The notes under the pieces: generated by a model | Told to the model about the DNA's origin: nothing | The model's input: the letters and a program-made list of their open reading frames with translations, nothing else | Database searches by the model: none | Origin: Pseudomicrostroma phylloplanum | Taxonomy: Eukaryota > Basidiomycota > Exobasidiomycetes > Microstromatales | Length of the DNA stretch: 64,000 nucleotides | NCBI GenBank assembly: GCA_039545275.1 | Contig: BCHS01000001.1 | Span: forward strand, 1,938,853-2,002,852 | Direction: 5' to 3' | Program-made: the position numbers and the translations under genes | Part shown: piece by piece, positions 11,960-22,327 of the stretch | Layout of the letters: each line of letters starts with the position of its first letter | Numbering within the stretch: the first letter of the stretch is position 1

Positions 11960-12044
11960 GGGCCCAGTCGAGACTCGAACTCGAAGCTTTCACCTGAACA
12001 TCTGTAGTAGAAGGGTGACACTCTAACCATTGAGTTACGAGGCC
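11960..12044 (-). tRNA. tRNA-Arg (anticodon TCT), with a short intron
   Basis: On the minus strand a cloverleaf can be drawn: acceptor stem GGCCTCG/CTGGGCC (one mismatch, one wobble), D stem ACTC/GAGT, anticodon stem TCACC/GGTGA, and T stem TCGAG/CTCGA around loop TTCGAGT. The anticodon loop is 19 nt instead of 7. A roughly 12-nt intron after the position 3' of the anticodon restores loop CTTCTAA with anticodon TCT. Introns at this place are normal for fungal nuclear tRNA genes. Confidence 0.85.
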
Positions 12045-12210
12045 AGAGAGTCGCAATAAGCCTTCAAAATCATGCATTAGCGTATATATTGCCCTAGCAA
12101 TCTGGGCAGCCACATCCTATCAGCTTTTTGACGATGACAATTCTTGAGCCCTTTCCGTACCTCGGTTCCTTCGCAGTACAACACCATACTCAGCACTCTT
12201 TACCACCAGC

Positions 12211-13183
12211 ATGTGGCCCTTCTCAACGTCCTCTCCGGTGCAGGAGGAGGCCGACCCCGCCTCTGCCTGCCCAGTAGATCACACAACCCGTCAAAAATGG
12301 CTTGAGCAGCAGCAGCAACAACAACAGGGCGGTCCTTCCTCGTCCTCTCGCCCACCTCCTTCTCACCCTGCGCCGTCCTCTGCGTATGCTCGCTATCTTT
12401 CTGAGGAGCGAGAGATCTCGACAATACCGCGGCACTTTGCTCAGGCATCGGCTAACCAGAGCTCTGCGTCCGGCTCTTCATCATCATCGGGGGTTACTGC
12501 TGTGCCCTCCTCGACCAGTCAGGACCCCTCGTCGAACCCAAATTGGGTGTACCCCTCTCAGGCTCAGTTTCATGCAGCACTACAGCGGAAAGGTCGCTCT
12601 ACGCACCAGGCCTCGGACATGGGCGTGGTGGTACCGATTCATAATGCGGTCAACGAAAAGGCTTGGAAGGAGATTCTAGCGTGGGAAAGGGGGTCAGAGG
12701 AGGGCAAGGAGAGTTGGCAGAAGTGTGGCGGCCCGAAGCTGGTGAGCTTCAAAGGCAAGCCGACGGAGAGGACTTGGAAGGCATGGTGGCGTATCCTGGT
12801 TGGGTGAGTGGAAGTGAGAGGTAGCAGTGAGGGCGTCTCTTGTCTTTCGACCTTGCTGACTGGTTCCACTCTCCGCTTCGCCCCGCTACAGCTACCAAGC
12901 ACCCTTTGATCGTCATGACTGGCTGATAGACCGGTGTGGACATCGCGTGCGCTACATCATCGACTTCTACGCCGGCAAGGCTGCATCTTCCAAATCCGAG
13001 TCGGCCAATCCCTTTTACGTGGACCCGTCGGGCCAACCTCAGATGAGCTTCTACCTGGACGTGCGGCCTGCACCGGATACAATGGAGGGCATTGGCATGA
13101 GGCTACGGAGGTGGGGCAGAGAGCTCTTGGGGACAGAGAAAGCGGAGGCGACGGAGGGTACGCAGTCGCTCTCCGCAAAGTAA
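12211..13183 (+). CDS. CYC3: Cytochrome c heme lyase (holocytochrome c synthase)
   Basis: Two exons (12211-12803, 12892-13183) give 294 residues. A CP heme-regulatory motif lies near the N-terminus (ACPVDH, residues 19-24), then a Gln run and a Ser/Pro-rich linker. The conserved catalytic region follows: [51 protein letters not shown], then [13 protein letters not shown] and a VRYIIDFY strand. The enzyme attaches heme to the two cysteines of cytochrome c in the intermembrane space. Only one CP motif is seen. CYC1, its likely substrate, lies 10 kb to the left on the same strand. The linker between residues 30 and 105 is low-complexity and longer than in the yeast enzyme. Confidence 0.95.
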
Positions 13184-13540
13184 ACGCATCCACCGATCTG
13201 ATGATACCACGACAATCCTTCAAGCGCAGCAGTGAGATCATCAGCTTCGCTATGCAGTCATTCATATATATTAGCGAGCAGCGAGCGCTGGTATGCCAGC
13301 CAGACAGAGCACAGACAGCTTGGGACGCTCCCAGCTCCAAGTTCTTCTCATCCACATCAAGCTTTCCGTGGGCCAGCCATAATGGCACCAAGGTCTCCTA
13401 GTCTGCCTGCGCATGACTGTTTGGCGCGGAGCTTATTAATGCGATGCGCTTGGTAGCCGGTCACTGCAGTCGAGGAAGCGACACCGATGTACAGCGTGGA
13501 GGAGTGCAAGCCTGAAGGCGGGCCGAGGGAGTGATGTATG
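13184..13540. other. Convergent 3' intergenic region
   Basis: This lies between the heme-lyase gene (+) and the GT31-like gene (-). An open minus-strand frame here (13357-13581) could be an alternative last exon of the GT31-like gene, because a GTGAGT lies near its C-terminus and a CAG acceptor near 13455-13470. Otherwise I see nothing. Confidence 0.35.
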
Positions 13541-15294
13541 TCAGTAAATTGTTGCGAGTCCTTCTGGCTGCCTGTACTCACATCGTGCTGATGTGTTCAG
13601 GAACGTCCAGATGAGGCAAGATGAGTCGTCCTGGCACAGGCTCTGGCACAAAACTCTACTGGTGGCGCCTGGCTTGTGGTCGCCAGAGCCCTCTGGAATA
13701 GCCTGCCACCCCTCGGCGACGAGTCCGTGTGCTACGACAGGACCTGCAGCCCCTGCGGAAAGCACCGACGCTGCACTAGCTGTGGAGACTTTCTCTCGAA
13801 GGAAGATGGGCATCATGCCGTCCCAGATATCGATTCTCCTCAACCAGTCGTCGTCGTGTATCAGCGGCTCCACTCGGCGCTTGAATTCGAGCAGTCTGAC
13901 GTACTCAAAGCCAGTGACTCTGTGGAGCGTGAGGATGGGCTCACACCATTCGCTGGGAACAAAGGCGAAGCGTGATGGAGGATTGCCCGTGAAGAGCTTG
14001 TCAGACTCGCTGAAGGTGGGTTCGAAGCCAGGCAGAGTCAGCTGGAAGGTTCGTGAGAGCTCGGCATCTCCACAGCATGAGTAGCGCATGTAGTGAGCGA
14101 AGGTTGCGTTGTGTTCGTATGTCCAGGGCGAACGGCCAAAGGTCTGCTGGACGAGGCCGCGAGACATGATGTAGCCACTGCCTCCGTGGGTGAACGAGAG
14201 GGAGCCATTCTGGGAGGGCAAAGGGAAGCAGCAACCGTGGTCATGAGCGACAGCTAGTCTTCGATCCGTATCAGGTAAGCCCTACTCACCAAGAGGACCG
14301 TCGGCGAGCCCCACAGCTTGATCTCTTCTGGCCCCCTTCCCGTGCGCTCTTTCAACTTCAGCCACTTGACAATCTGATTCCAGAACAGAAATGTATCGTC
14401 CTCAACGGAGATTGTGTACTTGACGTCTGGGTATCTACGAGCGGCATCGGCGTGCATGGGCAGGAACTTGAACTTGTCGAGTCTCCAGCCCGGTGATGGA
14501 GTTCCTGAGGGCGAGGGTGAAGAGGGGTCTTGACCATTCCTCTGGACGGACGATGCGGGTCAGAAGTCGTTCTCCAGCATTGGCTGCAGTGAATCACGCT
14601 CCCACTCACCAGCAGCCGCTGAATCTTCCCGTGCTCTTCGAAGCCATCAAAGCTCTGCACCGTCTTGCTCACATTTGCCAAGGCATCTACGAAGTGCGTG
14701 TCTCCGATCCATTCATCGGCGTCCGAGTAGAAGAGCTGATTCGGTATGTACTCGTGCCATTGCGCCTTGTCTGCGAGCAATGGTTTGTGCCGACTGGCCT
14801 CCAAGTGCTGGACGGGAAGAGGGGCACGCTGATAGATGACGCTGGAGCCAGTCTTGAATGTGAGCAAGAGGGAGTCTTCGAAGCGCTCTCCTGTCGATAT
14901 TGCGGGAGACGACCAAGGCTGGGGCAGCGCAGGGAGAGGGGCTTGGGAGTACCAATGTAGCGAGTGGGTGAGCTGTCCAACGAAGCAGTGGGAGGGACGA
15001 TCGTCAGCCAAGGGGAGCGCGGGTGCGGAGCAGCAACGTCGCACATACCTTGCGCGGTGTGGGCCAATAGAGCCAGTCCACGAAAGCCACGAGTATAGCG
15101 AAGATGGCGAGCGCGGCAAAGGCCTGTCGATATCCGCAAATGCACGTCAGCAGTAGTCAGCACGTATGCAGCAAGCCAGGGGGATGGCCGAATCGCTCAC
15201 TCACTCGAAGCATCAATTGCCTCGCTCGACTTCGACTTCGGCCCTTGGCGGGTCGCTCAGCGCCGATCCCGCTGTCCGTTGGCAGTAGTGACAT
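13541..15294 (-). CDS. GT31-type glycosyltransferase, type II membrane protein
   Basis: Five exons (15205-15294, 15049-15123, 14610-14972, 14291-14541 less one base at the donor, 13541-14209) give about 482 residues. A basic cytoplasmic start (GRSRSRARQLMLR) precedes a signal-anchor helix (AFAALAIFAILVAFVDWLYW), so the enzyme should face the Golgi/ER lumen. The catalytic core has YTISVEDDTFLFWNQ, whose EDD replaces DxD for metal and nucleotide-sugar binding. GSLSFTHGGSGYIMSRG follows, typical of fungal beta-1,3-galactosyltransferase-like GT31/DUF604 proteins. The C-terminal CQSLCQDDSSCLIWTF segment resembles a PAN/Apple module. Donor and acceptor sugars are unknown. The extreme C-terminus is uncertain because an alternative intron is possible there. 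Confidence 0.75.
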
Positions 15295-17197
15295 CGTGGG
15301 GCGTGTCTAACAAACGGAGCAGCGCGTACAGGGATCAGAAGGGGTGTAGAAAGCTCGCAAAAGCGATTGAATTGGATCAGAAGTCACGATCGGGTCGAGG
15401 CATCGGCTTTCATCGTCTCTGGCATCATCAATACGATAGCCAGGGCACATTGGTCCCTGCATTTCGACCCTGACTCAATTGCCGCGATGAGGAACATGAC
15501 TCAACCGCTTGCTTCAGGCACCGATCTCGCAAGGGCCCTGTGACAAGCAGACCTCCAAGAGTCAGCAACCAGCTGTCCATGCCAATAGAGTCTCAAGGAC
15601 ATCAAAAGGAAAGCTGTAGCAGGACCGGATTCGGCAAAAGCAAAAGAATTTCCCAGTCGGGGAATCGAACCCCGGTCGCCCGCGATCATCCGTAGTTCGT
15701 CTAGGAGACTAGAACCATCGGGGATGAGGATGAGGATGAGGCGTGGGAGGCAAGGAAGAGGCGATACCTGTTGGCGAGCAGGCTGCGATTCCGCGACATC
15801 GGTGAATTGTGCCGCATGCTACAAGACTGAAGAGGAGAGGCATTGTCTTTCGAGACGCGACGGCCAGACCTTGGCTTCCTTCTGATCTGGTCTAATCAAT
15901 ATCTTACAGGCTTCCTTGATGGCTGCAGGGTACTATCTTGCAAGAAGTACCAGCTCCGAAGCCATCGGCCTGTGGGATAACTGAGGGCTGCAGCCTTCTC
16001 GGGAGAATGGAGATCATGACCTCACAAAGAGGACCCGATTGGGACCCGATTCAATTGTCGTGCGTGCGAGACGGGCGCTGATCACAAGGTTCTCCCTCTC
16101 TCATGTCAGTGAATAGCTAGCCCTCGTTGTTCATTGCCTCGATCGCGTTAGCTTCGACATCGAGAGGCGAGCACTGCAGACATTTCGGTATAGAGAACCT
16201 TACAAGCAGATTGAGATGCCAGGCTAAGTCAATGTGTGCAATCTCCAGTTTGGCGGCGACATGGGACCAGCAAGATGAGCAGCAGGACCATTGGAGAGGG
16301 AGACGTCCGAGCGTTCGATAGGTATCATTGGTAGTGCGTGTGTGGGTGACGCAGAAATTTGGCGGGAGGCGGGGGGCGCTTACATAATCAGGGCGGTGGG
16401 CAGTCCTCGGAACGGAAAAGTCATTACCCTGTACCTTACTGGACCTGGGTAGCAACGAGCCCATATAGCATTTCACTTTGATCCAACATCTTCCATTTTG
16501 CTCTTAGCCTCACCACTGTCTCCTTCTGCTCCCCATACCAACATCTTGGACCCGATGGTCACGTTCGACTCTCACGTCAATTCCTCAAGATGGCAGGCGC
16601 ACGGTTCCGTTCCGAGTGCCACTCGCTGCGCTCGGCAACATCGGAGAAGAAGCCGGGTGTCCTGGCGTGCTGCCACTCCTGGATGGGCAGTTGTAGCCTA
16701 CATGCGTACCCTCATCTCGCCGCTAGCTGCTTGCTTGACGAGTGCGGTATATGAGGCCAGTGTATTGTGAATGATTACTTGTACTCTGGCTCCCCTCATG
16801 CAGGCGCAGAGAGCGAGACCGATCTGCCGCCAAGTTCTCGCCTGGCGGCGGCTCAGAGAGCCCGGATGGTGCATGACTGCGAACGACGTCCGCATGGCCA
16901 AGTCGATCGAGACTACCTGAGTGGCGGGCGTCTGCATGGCCCAGCCGCTGACTGACAGTGTAAGGACATACAAAGATATTGCTCACGTCTCTGATGTCCC
17001 CTCTCCTCTTCTCAGATACCCTGACGACGAGCTCCCACCGCAGCTCACAGCTCACCCTCCCCTTCGAGTACCCACTCATAGACAGCCTGCATCGCCCTAC
17101 GCTACACTACCAGCTGCCTCGGCCTGCTCTGCCGTGAGCCCCGGTGTTACGTCAAGTACCCATACACCGCACAACGTAGTGACTTCCCTCTAACAAG
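15295..17197. other. Gene-poor stretch left of the recombinase gene
   Basis: Apart from the tRNA-Glu fragment at 15649-15723, I see no supported gene. GGATGA-like short repeats adjoin the fragment at about 15722-15742, and GACCCGATT is repeated in tandem near 16031-16050. Around 16960-17015 there is an intron-like pattern (GTAAGG followed by a pyrimidine tract and CAG) that could be a 5' leader intron of the next gene. Confidence 0.4.
15649..15723 (-). pseudogene. 3'-half tRNA-Glu fragment (with intron), left arm of an inverted repeat
   Basis: On the minus strand this 75-bp segment matches the 3' part of the intact tRNA-Glu gene at 21838-21949. It covers nearly the whole intron, the 3' anticodon stem, variable loop, T arm (TTCGATT loop) and 3' acceptor strand ACTGGGA. 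By eye there are four mismatches, all inside the intron; the exon part is identical. The 5' half (acceptor 5' strand, D arm, anticodon) is missing and is replaced by GGATGA-like repeats, so no tRNA can be made. It lies in inverted orientation to the intact gene. Confidence 0.8.
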
Positions 17198-20033
17198 ATG
17201 GACCCCGAGCCTCCTTTGGCCGCTGGCGCAAGGGACACATCTGCCCGTGGCTCTAGCCGCACCCAAGCCCCCACCAACACCGGCTCGTCTCGTCCTCCTC
17301 CAGCTCGCATTGTGCCTGGCTCCAGTCGCTCTCAGGCGACCCCCAACACCAGCTCGTCTCGTCCTCCCCCTACTCGCATTGTGCCTGGCTCCAGTCGCTC
17401 TCAAGCGCCCACTGTGTCTGGAACTACCCATTCCTCAGCACCCACTAGCACAGGATCGAGCCGCTCTTCAGCGCCAAGCAACACCAGCTCGTCTCGTCCC
17501 ACTGCGCCCGTCGTATCTGGGTCGAACCGCTCTCCTGCACCTACTGTCTCTGGCTCCAGACGCTCTCCGACGCAGATTGTTCCTGGATCCACTCGCTCGC
17601 CAACATGCACAGTCCCTGGAAGTACTCATTCCCCAGCGACCACCAGCGCTACTTCTTCTCGCCCTCCAGCTGGCATCGTCCCCGGATCTGATCGATATCC
17701 ACCAAGCACTGCAAGTGCTTCTCGTCCATCCCCAGGCACAACCGCTGCCTCGAGTCGCTCATTCCCAAGCGCTACCTCTGCATCTGGTGGATACTCACGA
17801 AGCACTGCCTCTGGAAGTAGCCGTTCTCCACCCAGCACTGCCACTTCTATCAGTCCATTGTCACCCAATGCTGCTGCCTCTAGTCGCTCTCCGGACGCGG
17901 GGAAGCGCAAGGCAGCATCTGCAAGCGGGGGGCGGCCGAAGAGGCGCAATGCTGCCCAAGAGCTCCTACATGCCGGTGTGGGCGATATCCTGGCCATAGA
18001 GCGCTCCGTAGTACACGCTCCTCCTCGCTTCGCGGACAAGACCGTTGATGCCGCCAAGAGGATGATGCGAGGAGTCATTGAATACTTGGTCGCCAGAGAC
18101 ATTCTGCTGCGCCGAGTCGCTGTCGGGGTTGAGGAAGGAACAGAGGTAGACGACGAGGAGCTCCAACGCCTCTGCCGAGAAAAGGAGCTGGAGTTGAAGG
18201 AGCATGGACTGAGGGAGCTGAAGGACGACCTGGGCTTTTGGGCGCTGTTGTTCCACAGGAACGCAGTCGCAGGAAGCGGCAAGGTGAGCATCGAGCATAT
18301 GAACTGCCTGTATATGTTTGACACTGTCCACGCGTACTGATAGAGCTTGCACGTGTCCTGCTAGCTGGCGTCTGGCGCACTTCGTCCGGCCATTCAGGAC
18401 TTCATCGAGGCACACCAGGAGGCCCCAGCTCCTTTCTCTATTTATGCTTCTGCGGGAGACGCGGGGCAGATGACAGAGGAATCTCGCTCGACCGCCGCTG
18501 GACTGCCTGCTCCTCGTCCGGATGATACGCCGCTGTCCCTGTCGACGGCTGTGCACGCCGTGTTCGACGTGGCGCGAGGGCTGAGACTGTTAGGCATTGA
18601 CTACAGCGAGGGGGTCTTCTTGCAAGTTCGAGAGGTAAGTCGACACCAGCACAGTCGAAGAGGAAGTGTACGACTGTCGCTCACAGACTTACACACGCGC
18701 ACTCTGTCACACACTCTCACACACGCACACACACACACACACACACTCTCTCTCTCTCTCTCTCTCTCTCTCAGATTCTTCGCTACAACGCTGTAAATCG
18801 TCGCTGGTTCCCCACTGGAATGAGGGAGAAGCAGTGGGTCAGCGACTCAACGGTGGATCAGCTCCTCGCCTCGATGTGGAGCCGGACGCTTCCTGCACAT
18901 GAGCTCCCGCGGCAGCTGTCAATACAGGCCTATCTGCTTGCGATGACGACCTTCGGGTTCAGACAGACTAGTTGGATCGACCTCGGTGGACGACATCAAG
19001 GCAAGGCCGGGAGGTACCTTCGCTGGGGAAACCTGAAGTTTTCACTGGCAGGCTACGAAGCGGGAGAGCCGGTTGTAACAGTCGAAGGGCGCTTGTTGGG
19101 AGGCAAGCACAGCGCTCGGACTGGAGACAAACACGTGCTGGCATTCCAGGCCGCAACCGGTCAGAGCGTAGCCTCCCGCTCATTTGCCCTCGCCCTGGTC
19201 GCTCTGGCCGTCGTCAGCAAAGTCATGCCCGCCGAGTTCCTACGAGCACTGAGTGACCAGACATACGGAGAGAGCCTCCTCAGTCCCCGCAACAGACCCT
19301 TTGCCTTCTGGGCCAAGGAAGAGTGCAAGGTGGCTCCCGTCTTTGTCACGGAGAAGACTGCCCTGTCGGCAGTCGGTCACAAGCATACCTCTGACAGCGC
19401 AGCGCCTGGCCTCGGGGACAAATACATGCCTCTCAATACCGTCCACACCGGCAAGACACTGGTGACGCTTTCGGCAGCGATTGGTCTGGACGGCAAGGTC
19501 GGAGCAGCGGTCCTAAGGCGCACCTGGTCTCTCAATGCCCAGACCAGAGGCGGCCTTCCAGCCCATCGCATCGCAGCCAGCATGGAGCACAGCCGCGCCA
19601 GCCAATCCCTGCACCAAGAGATCTACATCCCTACCCAGCGCCCAGAGGATACGGCAGGTTTGGCGCGCCCAGAGCTTGCATCGACCTCGGCACTGGCCCA
19701 AGCCAGTCTTGCACGGGCCGGAGCCGTTGAGCAGCTGCCTCGGGCACTGCCGGAGGAGAGTCTAGACGAGCTCTCCCACGCTCTGAACGCTTATCTATTG
19801 GCGCTCTCGGAAGACTCCGATGTTGTGACGGTCGAGGACGCGGCAGATGGGCAAGACGGAAGTGAGGCGGCGGAAGAGGGAGCTGTAGATGGTGACGACG
19901 ATTTTGGAGATCTAGAGGAAGGTCTGCTTCTCTTTGAGACCCACGGCGACAACAATGACGAGCTTGGCAACGCGGATGGCAACGCGGATGGCAACGCGGA
20001 TGGCAGCGTGCACGGTAACGGCAACGGCGACAC

Positions 20034-20112
<79 letters not shown>

Positions 20113-20212
20113 NNNNNNNNNNNNNNNNNNNNNNNNNNNNNNNNNNNNNNNNNNNNNNNNNNNNNNNNNNNNNNNNNNNNNNNNNNNNNNNNNNNNNNNN
20201 NNNNNNNNNNNN

Positions 20213-20303
<91 letters not shown>

Positions 20304-21314
20304 GACGACACTCCCACTCAGCAAGACCAAGATGGTCCAGGACGAAGCTTGCTTGACGCAGCAGCTGAACACCTGGTGGCTATCTTTCCTAGGACGACGG
20401 GTCTCCCTGCGCGTGATCTAGTCCAGACCCTCGGATGTGCACAGCGCATCTTGGACAAGAGTTATGCAACGGGAGATCTGACTCATCCCTGGGACACGGT
20501 CTGCGAGGGCAAGCTGAGCCGGTTGCTCCCCTGGTTGGACGCTTACCCCGCCGTCTGCAATTCTTGCTGCGGCAAGCGCCACACGACCTCGGCCATCAAC
20601 GGTCAGTGGGCACTGGCGGCAAGTAAATGCCTCGTAGACAAGCAAGGACTGTCCCTCTGCTTCCTCTGCCCTGCCAGAGTGCCAGTCAACAATGCCATCA
20701 GCCATGTCGATCGATGTGTTGACCGCCGCTGCAGAACGATTGGTCCCGCCCCTCTCGCCTTCGAGGACTTCTGCTGTGTCAAGAATGGAGACCTCACCTC
20801 CTTCTACCTCTGCCCTTTTGTCACTTGCTTGAAACCGGCGCTCCGCTTCAAGAAAGGTCAGATCCCAGAGGCAGAGCGCCACCTCATGGCGACTCATGTC
20901 AAGACGCAGGGTGGGAAGGGCAACCCGATGACGGGAGAGGTGGCTGCCTTCGCAGCTCAGGTCCTGCTACTCATGCACATGCCGGGACACGTCTTCGATC
21001 AGCACGACGACGGCAGCTGCACAGTAAGGGTGGCAGAGAAGAATGGCCGGGTCGTCTGTGCTGCGCACTCTTGCGTGTGGCGAAGGGATCGAACACCGGC
21101 AACGACGGCAGCTTTGGAATACCTCTGCCACCTGGTCAATGATCATGGCCTACCGGTATTGCGGGACGCAGCCAAGGAGACGGTGCAGACGATACAATTA
21201 GCTGACTTCCGCGGCAGAATCCCTGGCTGGAAGCTCAATGCCAGGGACGCCATCTTCGCCGTGCCGACGCACAAGTCCCGCCAAGCTTTGGCTCGAGAGG
21301 CCCGCGGGCACTAA
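17198..21314 (+). CDS. Large protein with DUF3435-like tyrosine recombinase domain and C2H2 zinc fingers
   Basis: Three exons (17198-18283, 18365-18634, 18775-21314) give about 1,300 residues; the exact length is unknown because of an assembly gap at 20113-20212. Residues 1-235 are a Ser/Pro-rich repeat region ending in a basic nuclear-localisation-like patch (GKRKAASASGGRPKRR). A helical region follows. Residues about 470-750 look like a tyrosine recombinase: Arg515 in TTFGFRQTSW, a conserved Lys near 563, LRRTWSLN (Arg700/701), MEH (His724) and EIY (Tyr736). The Arg-to-His and His-to-Tyr spacings suit the fold, and the block matches the general layout of fungal DUF3435 proteins, the family of Starship captains. 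An acidic linker and a Gly-Asn repeat come next. The C-terminal 300 residues have several C-x4-C...H-x4-H fingers. It probably cuts and rejoins DNA or derives from such an enzyme. The frames on the two sides of the gap disagree only because the 100-N filler is arbitrary. Confidence 0.6.
18721..18773. repeat. (CA)n(TC)n microsatellite forming an intron 3' end
   Basis: An AC-dinucleotide run changes to a TC run that ends directly in the CAG acceptor of intron 2 of the recombinase gene, so the polypyrimidine tract of this intron is itself a microsatellite. Confidence 0.85.
20035..20303 (+). repeat. GGCAAC hexanucleotide repeat encoding (Gly-Asn)n, interrupted by a gap
   Basis: Near-perfect GGCAAC units run on both sides of the 100-N gap and are read as alternating Gly and Asn in the recombinase protein. 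The repeat phase implies a true gap length of 5 plus a multiple of 6, so the 100-N filler breaks the frame by one base. Confidence 0.95.
20113..20212. other. Assembly gap (100 N)
   Basis: One hundred undetermined bases sit inside the GGCAAC repeat, most likely because the repeat could not be assembled. The true length is unknown. Confidence 0.98.
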
Positions 21315-21837
21315 TGTGGCTACCTCCGCCTCTCCCTGTCAAGTCTACCTCGGTGCCCCCGTCCTCAGCTTCGTCACCTTCTCGCGCATCTAATTCTTCC
21401 AAGGCCATCGTCGGCACGTCCTCCTATGATGCGTCCTCCGTCACGCTTCTCTCTTTCTGCCGTCACCTTCCTAGAGTCTGCCTCGATGTTCTGGTCTCTA
21501 CGTCACCTACCATCCTCTTTTACCCGGGCCCTCGCCACCACACTCGCGCCTACCAAGGTATGGACAATGGCTCCTTCCCACTGTCACTCTCTGTTTCAAT
21601 CTTCGCGTTCCCGATACCACCGAGCCTTCTGGAGAAGCCGTCCTCCGCACTTTGTTGAATTTGTTTGTCTGCGTCTTTCAATAACATCATCTCTGCCAAA
21701 GTTCGCTCGTCCTTGGCCCCCTCGCGCTGTGGAGCTGGGCCGCACGACCACGCAGTATCGGAGATAGAGCGCCGTGGTGACAGCGTTGCAGGGGTATATA
21801 TACGGTCTATTGTACTTCTGTTGTATAGCAAACACCA
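21315..21837. other. Intergenic region right of the recombinase gene
   Basis: I see no supported gene. A TATATATA-like stretch near 21795-21802 lies about 40 bp upstream of the tRNA-Glu gene, where fungal tRNA genes often carry a TATA-like element. Confidence 0.4.
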
Positions 21838-21949
21838 TCCTAGTTCGTATAGTGGCTAATATATCCGCCTCTCACCCCCGATGGTTCTTGTCTTCTAGAC
21901 GAACTACGGCTGAACGCGGGCGACCGGGGTTCGATTCCCCGACTGGGAA
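21838..21949 (+). tRNA. tRNA-Glu (anticodon CTC) with a 40-nt intron
   Basis: The acceptor stem TCCTAGT/ACTGGGA pairs over all seven positions (one wobble). The anticodon stem is TCCGC/GCGGG, with loop CTCTCAC and anticodon CTC, and the T stem CGGGG/CCCCG encloses TTCGATT. A roughly 40-nt intron follows the base 3' of the anticodon and can itself fold into a hairpin (CCG...TGGTTC with GAACTACGG). A T-run follows as Pol III terminator. Its 3' part is duplicated in inverted orientation at 15649-15723. Confidence 0.9.
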
Positions 21950-21950
21950 A
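21876..21950 (+). repeat. Right arm of the 75-bp tRNA-Glu inverted repeat
   Basis: This is the part of the intact tRNA-Glu gene, from the start of its intron to just past the 3' end, that is repeated in inverted orientation at 15649-15723, 6.15 kb away, with four differences by eye. Confidence 0.85.
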
Positions 21951-22327
21951 CTTTTTCAACTTTTGTCCTCTGCGGCAGTGGTATCGCTAGCAGCGGATGT
22001 TATCGGTTATCGGTAGACTTACCTTTTACCAGCATGAAAAGCAGACAGGCGGGTCATCAGTGGTGTTGGAGCACTTCATGAACAGACAAAGAATGCTGGA
22101 GTATGTACCGACGGTGATCAGTGGCAAGTCCGGGCTCGGAAAGCTGGCAGAATCGCACCAAAAGTCTTCATATATATACAACGAAAGTTGATGATGGGGC
22201 GTCGCTCTTTTGCTGAGCGTCTACATGTCTCTATGTCTCTCTTTTGCCCCTCTCCTGCCCATCTGCTTCCTCGTAGCGCTCATCGCGCCCATTCTCTCTG
22301 TCTTCTTCCACTTGCATCCTCCACCGC
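21951..22327. other. Intergenic region tRNA-Glu/SWP1
   Basis: A T-rich Pol III terminator lies immediately after the tRNA; the rest presumably includes the SWP1 3' UTR. I see no other gene. Confidence 0.45.

Larger units (their letters stand above)
15649..21950. mobile_element. Candidate tyrosine-recombinase element bounded by inverted tRNA-Glu repeats
   Basis: The segment holds one large gene with a DUF3435-like tyrosine recombinase domain. It is closed by two 75-bp inverted copies of the 3' half of tRNA-Glu, both pointing outward. Tyrosine recombinases often use tRNA genes as targets. In simple integration, however, the copies would be direct repeats, so the inverted layout needs another explanation: a rearrangement, or chance duplication. 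The boundaries are therefore tentative. No other cargo gene is recognisable, which makes it resemble single-gene Crypton-like elements in size (6.3 kb), although the domain is closer to DUF3435. Confidence 0.3.

Noticed and set aside
15649..15723. A functional tRNA on the minus strand
   Set aside because: The 5' acceptor strand, D arm and anticodon are absent, so it is only a fragment.
16117..16476. A 119-codon minus-strand frame in the gene-poor region
   Set aside because: No domain, no clear splice sites and Cys/Ser-rich composition without pattern; probably chance.
20349..21314. An independent gene beginning after the N gap
   Set aside because: The new frame arises only from the arbitrary 100-N filler; the repeat phase shows it is the same protein.
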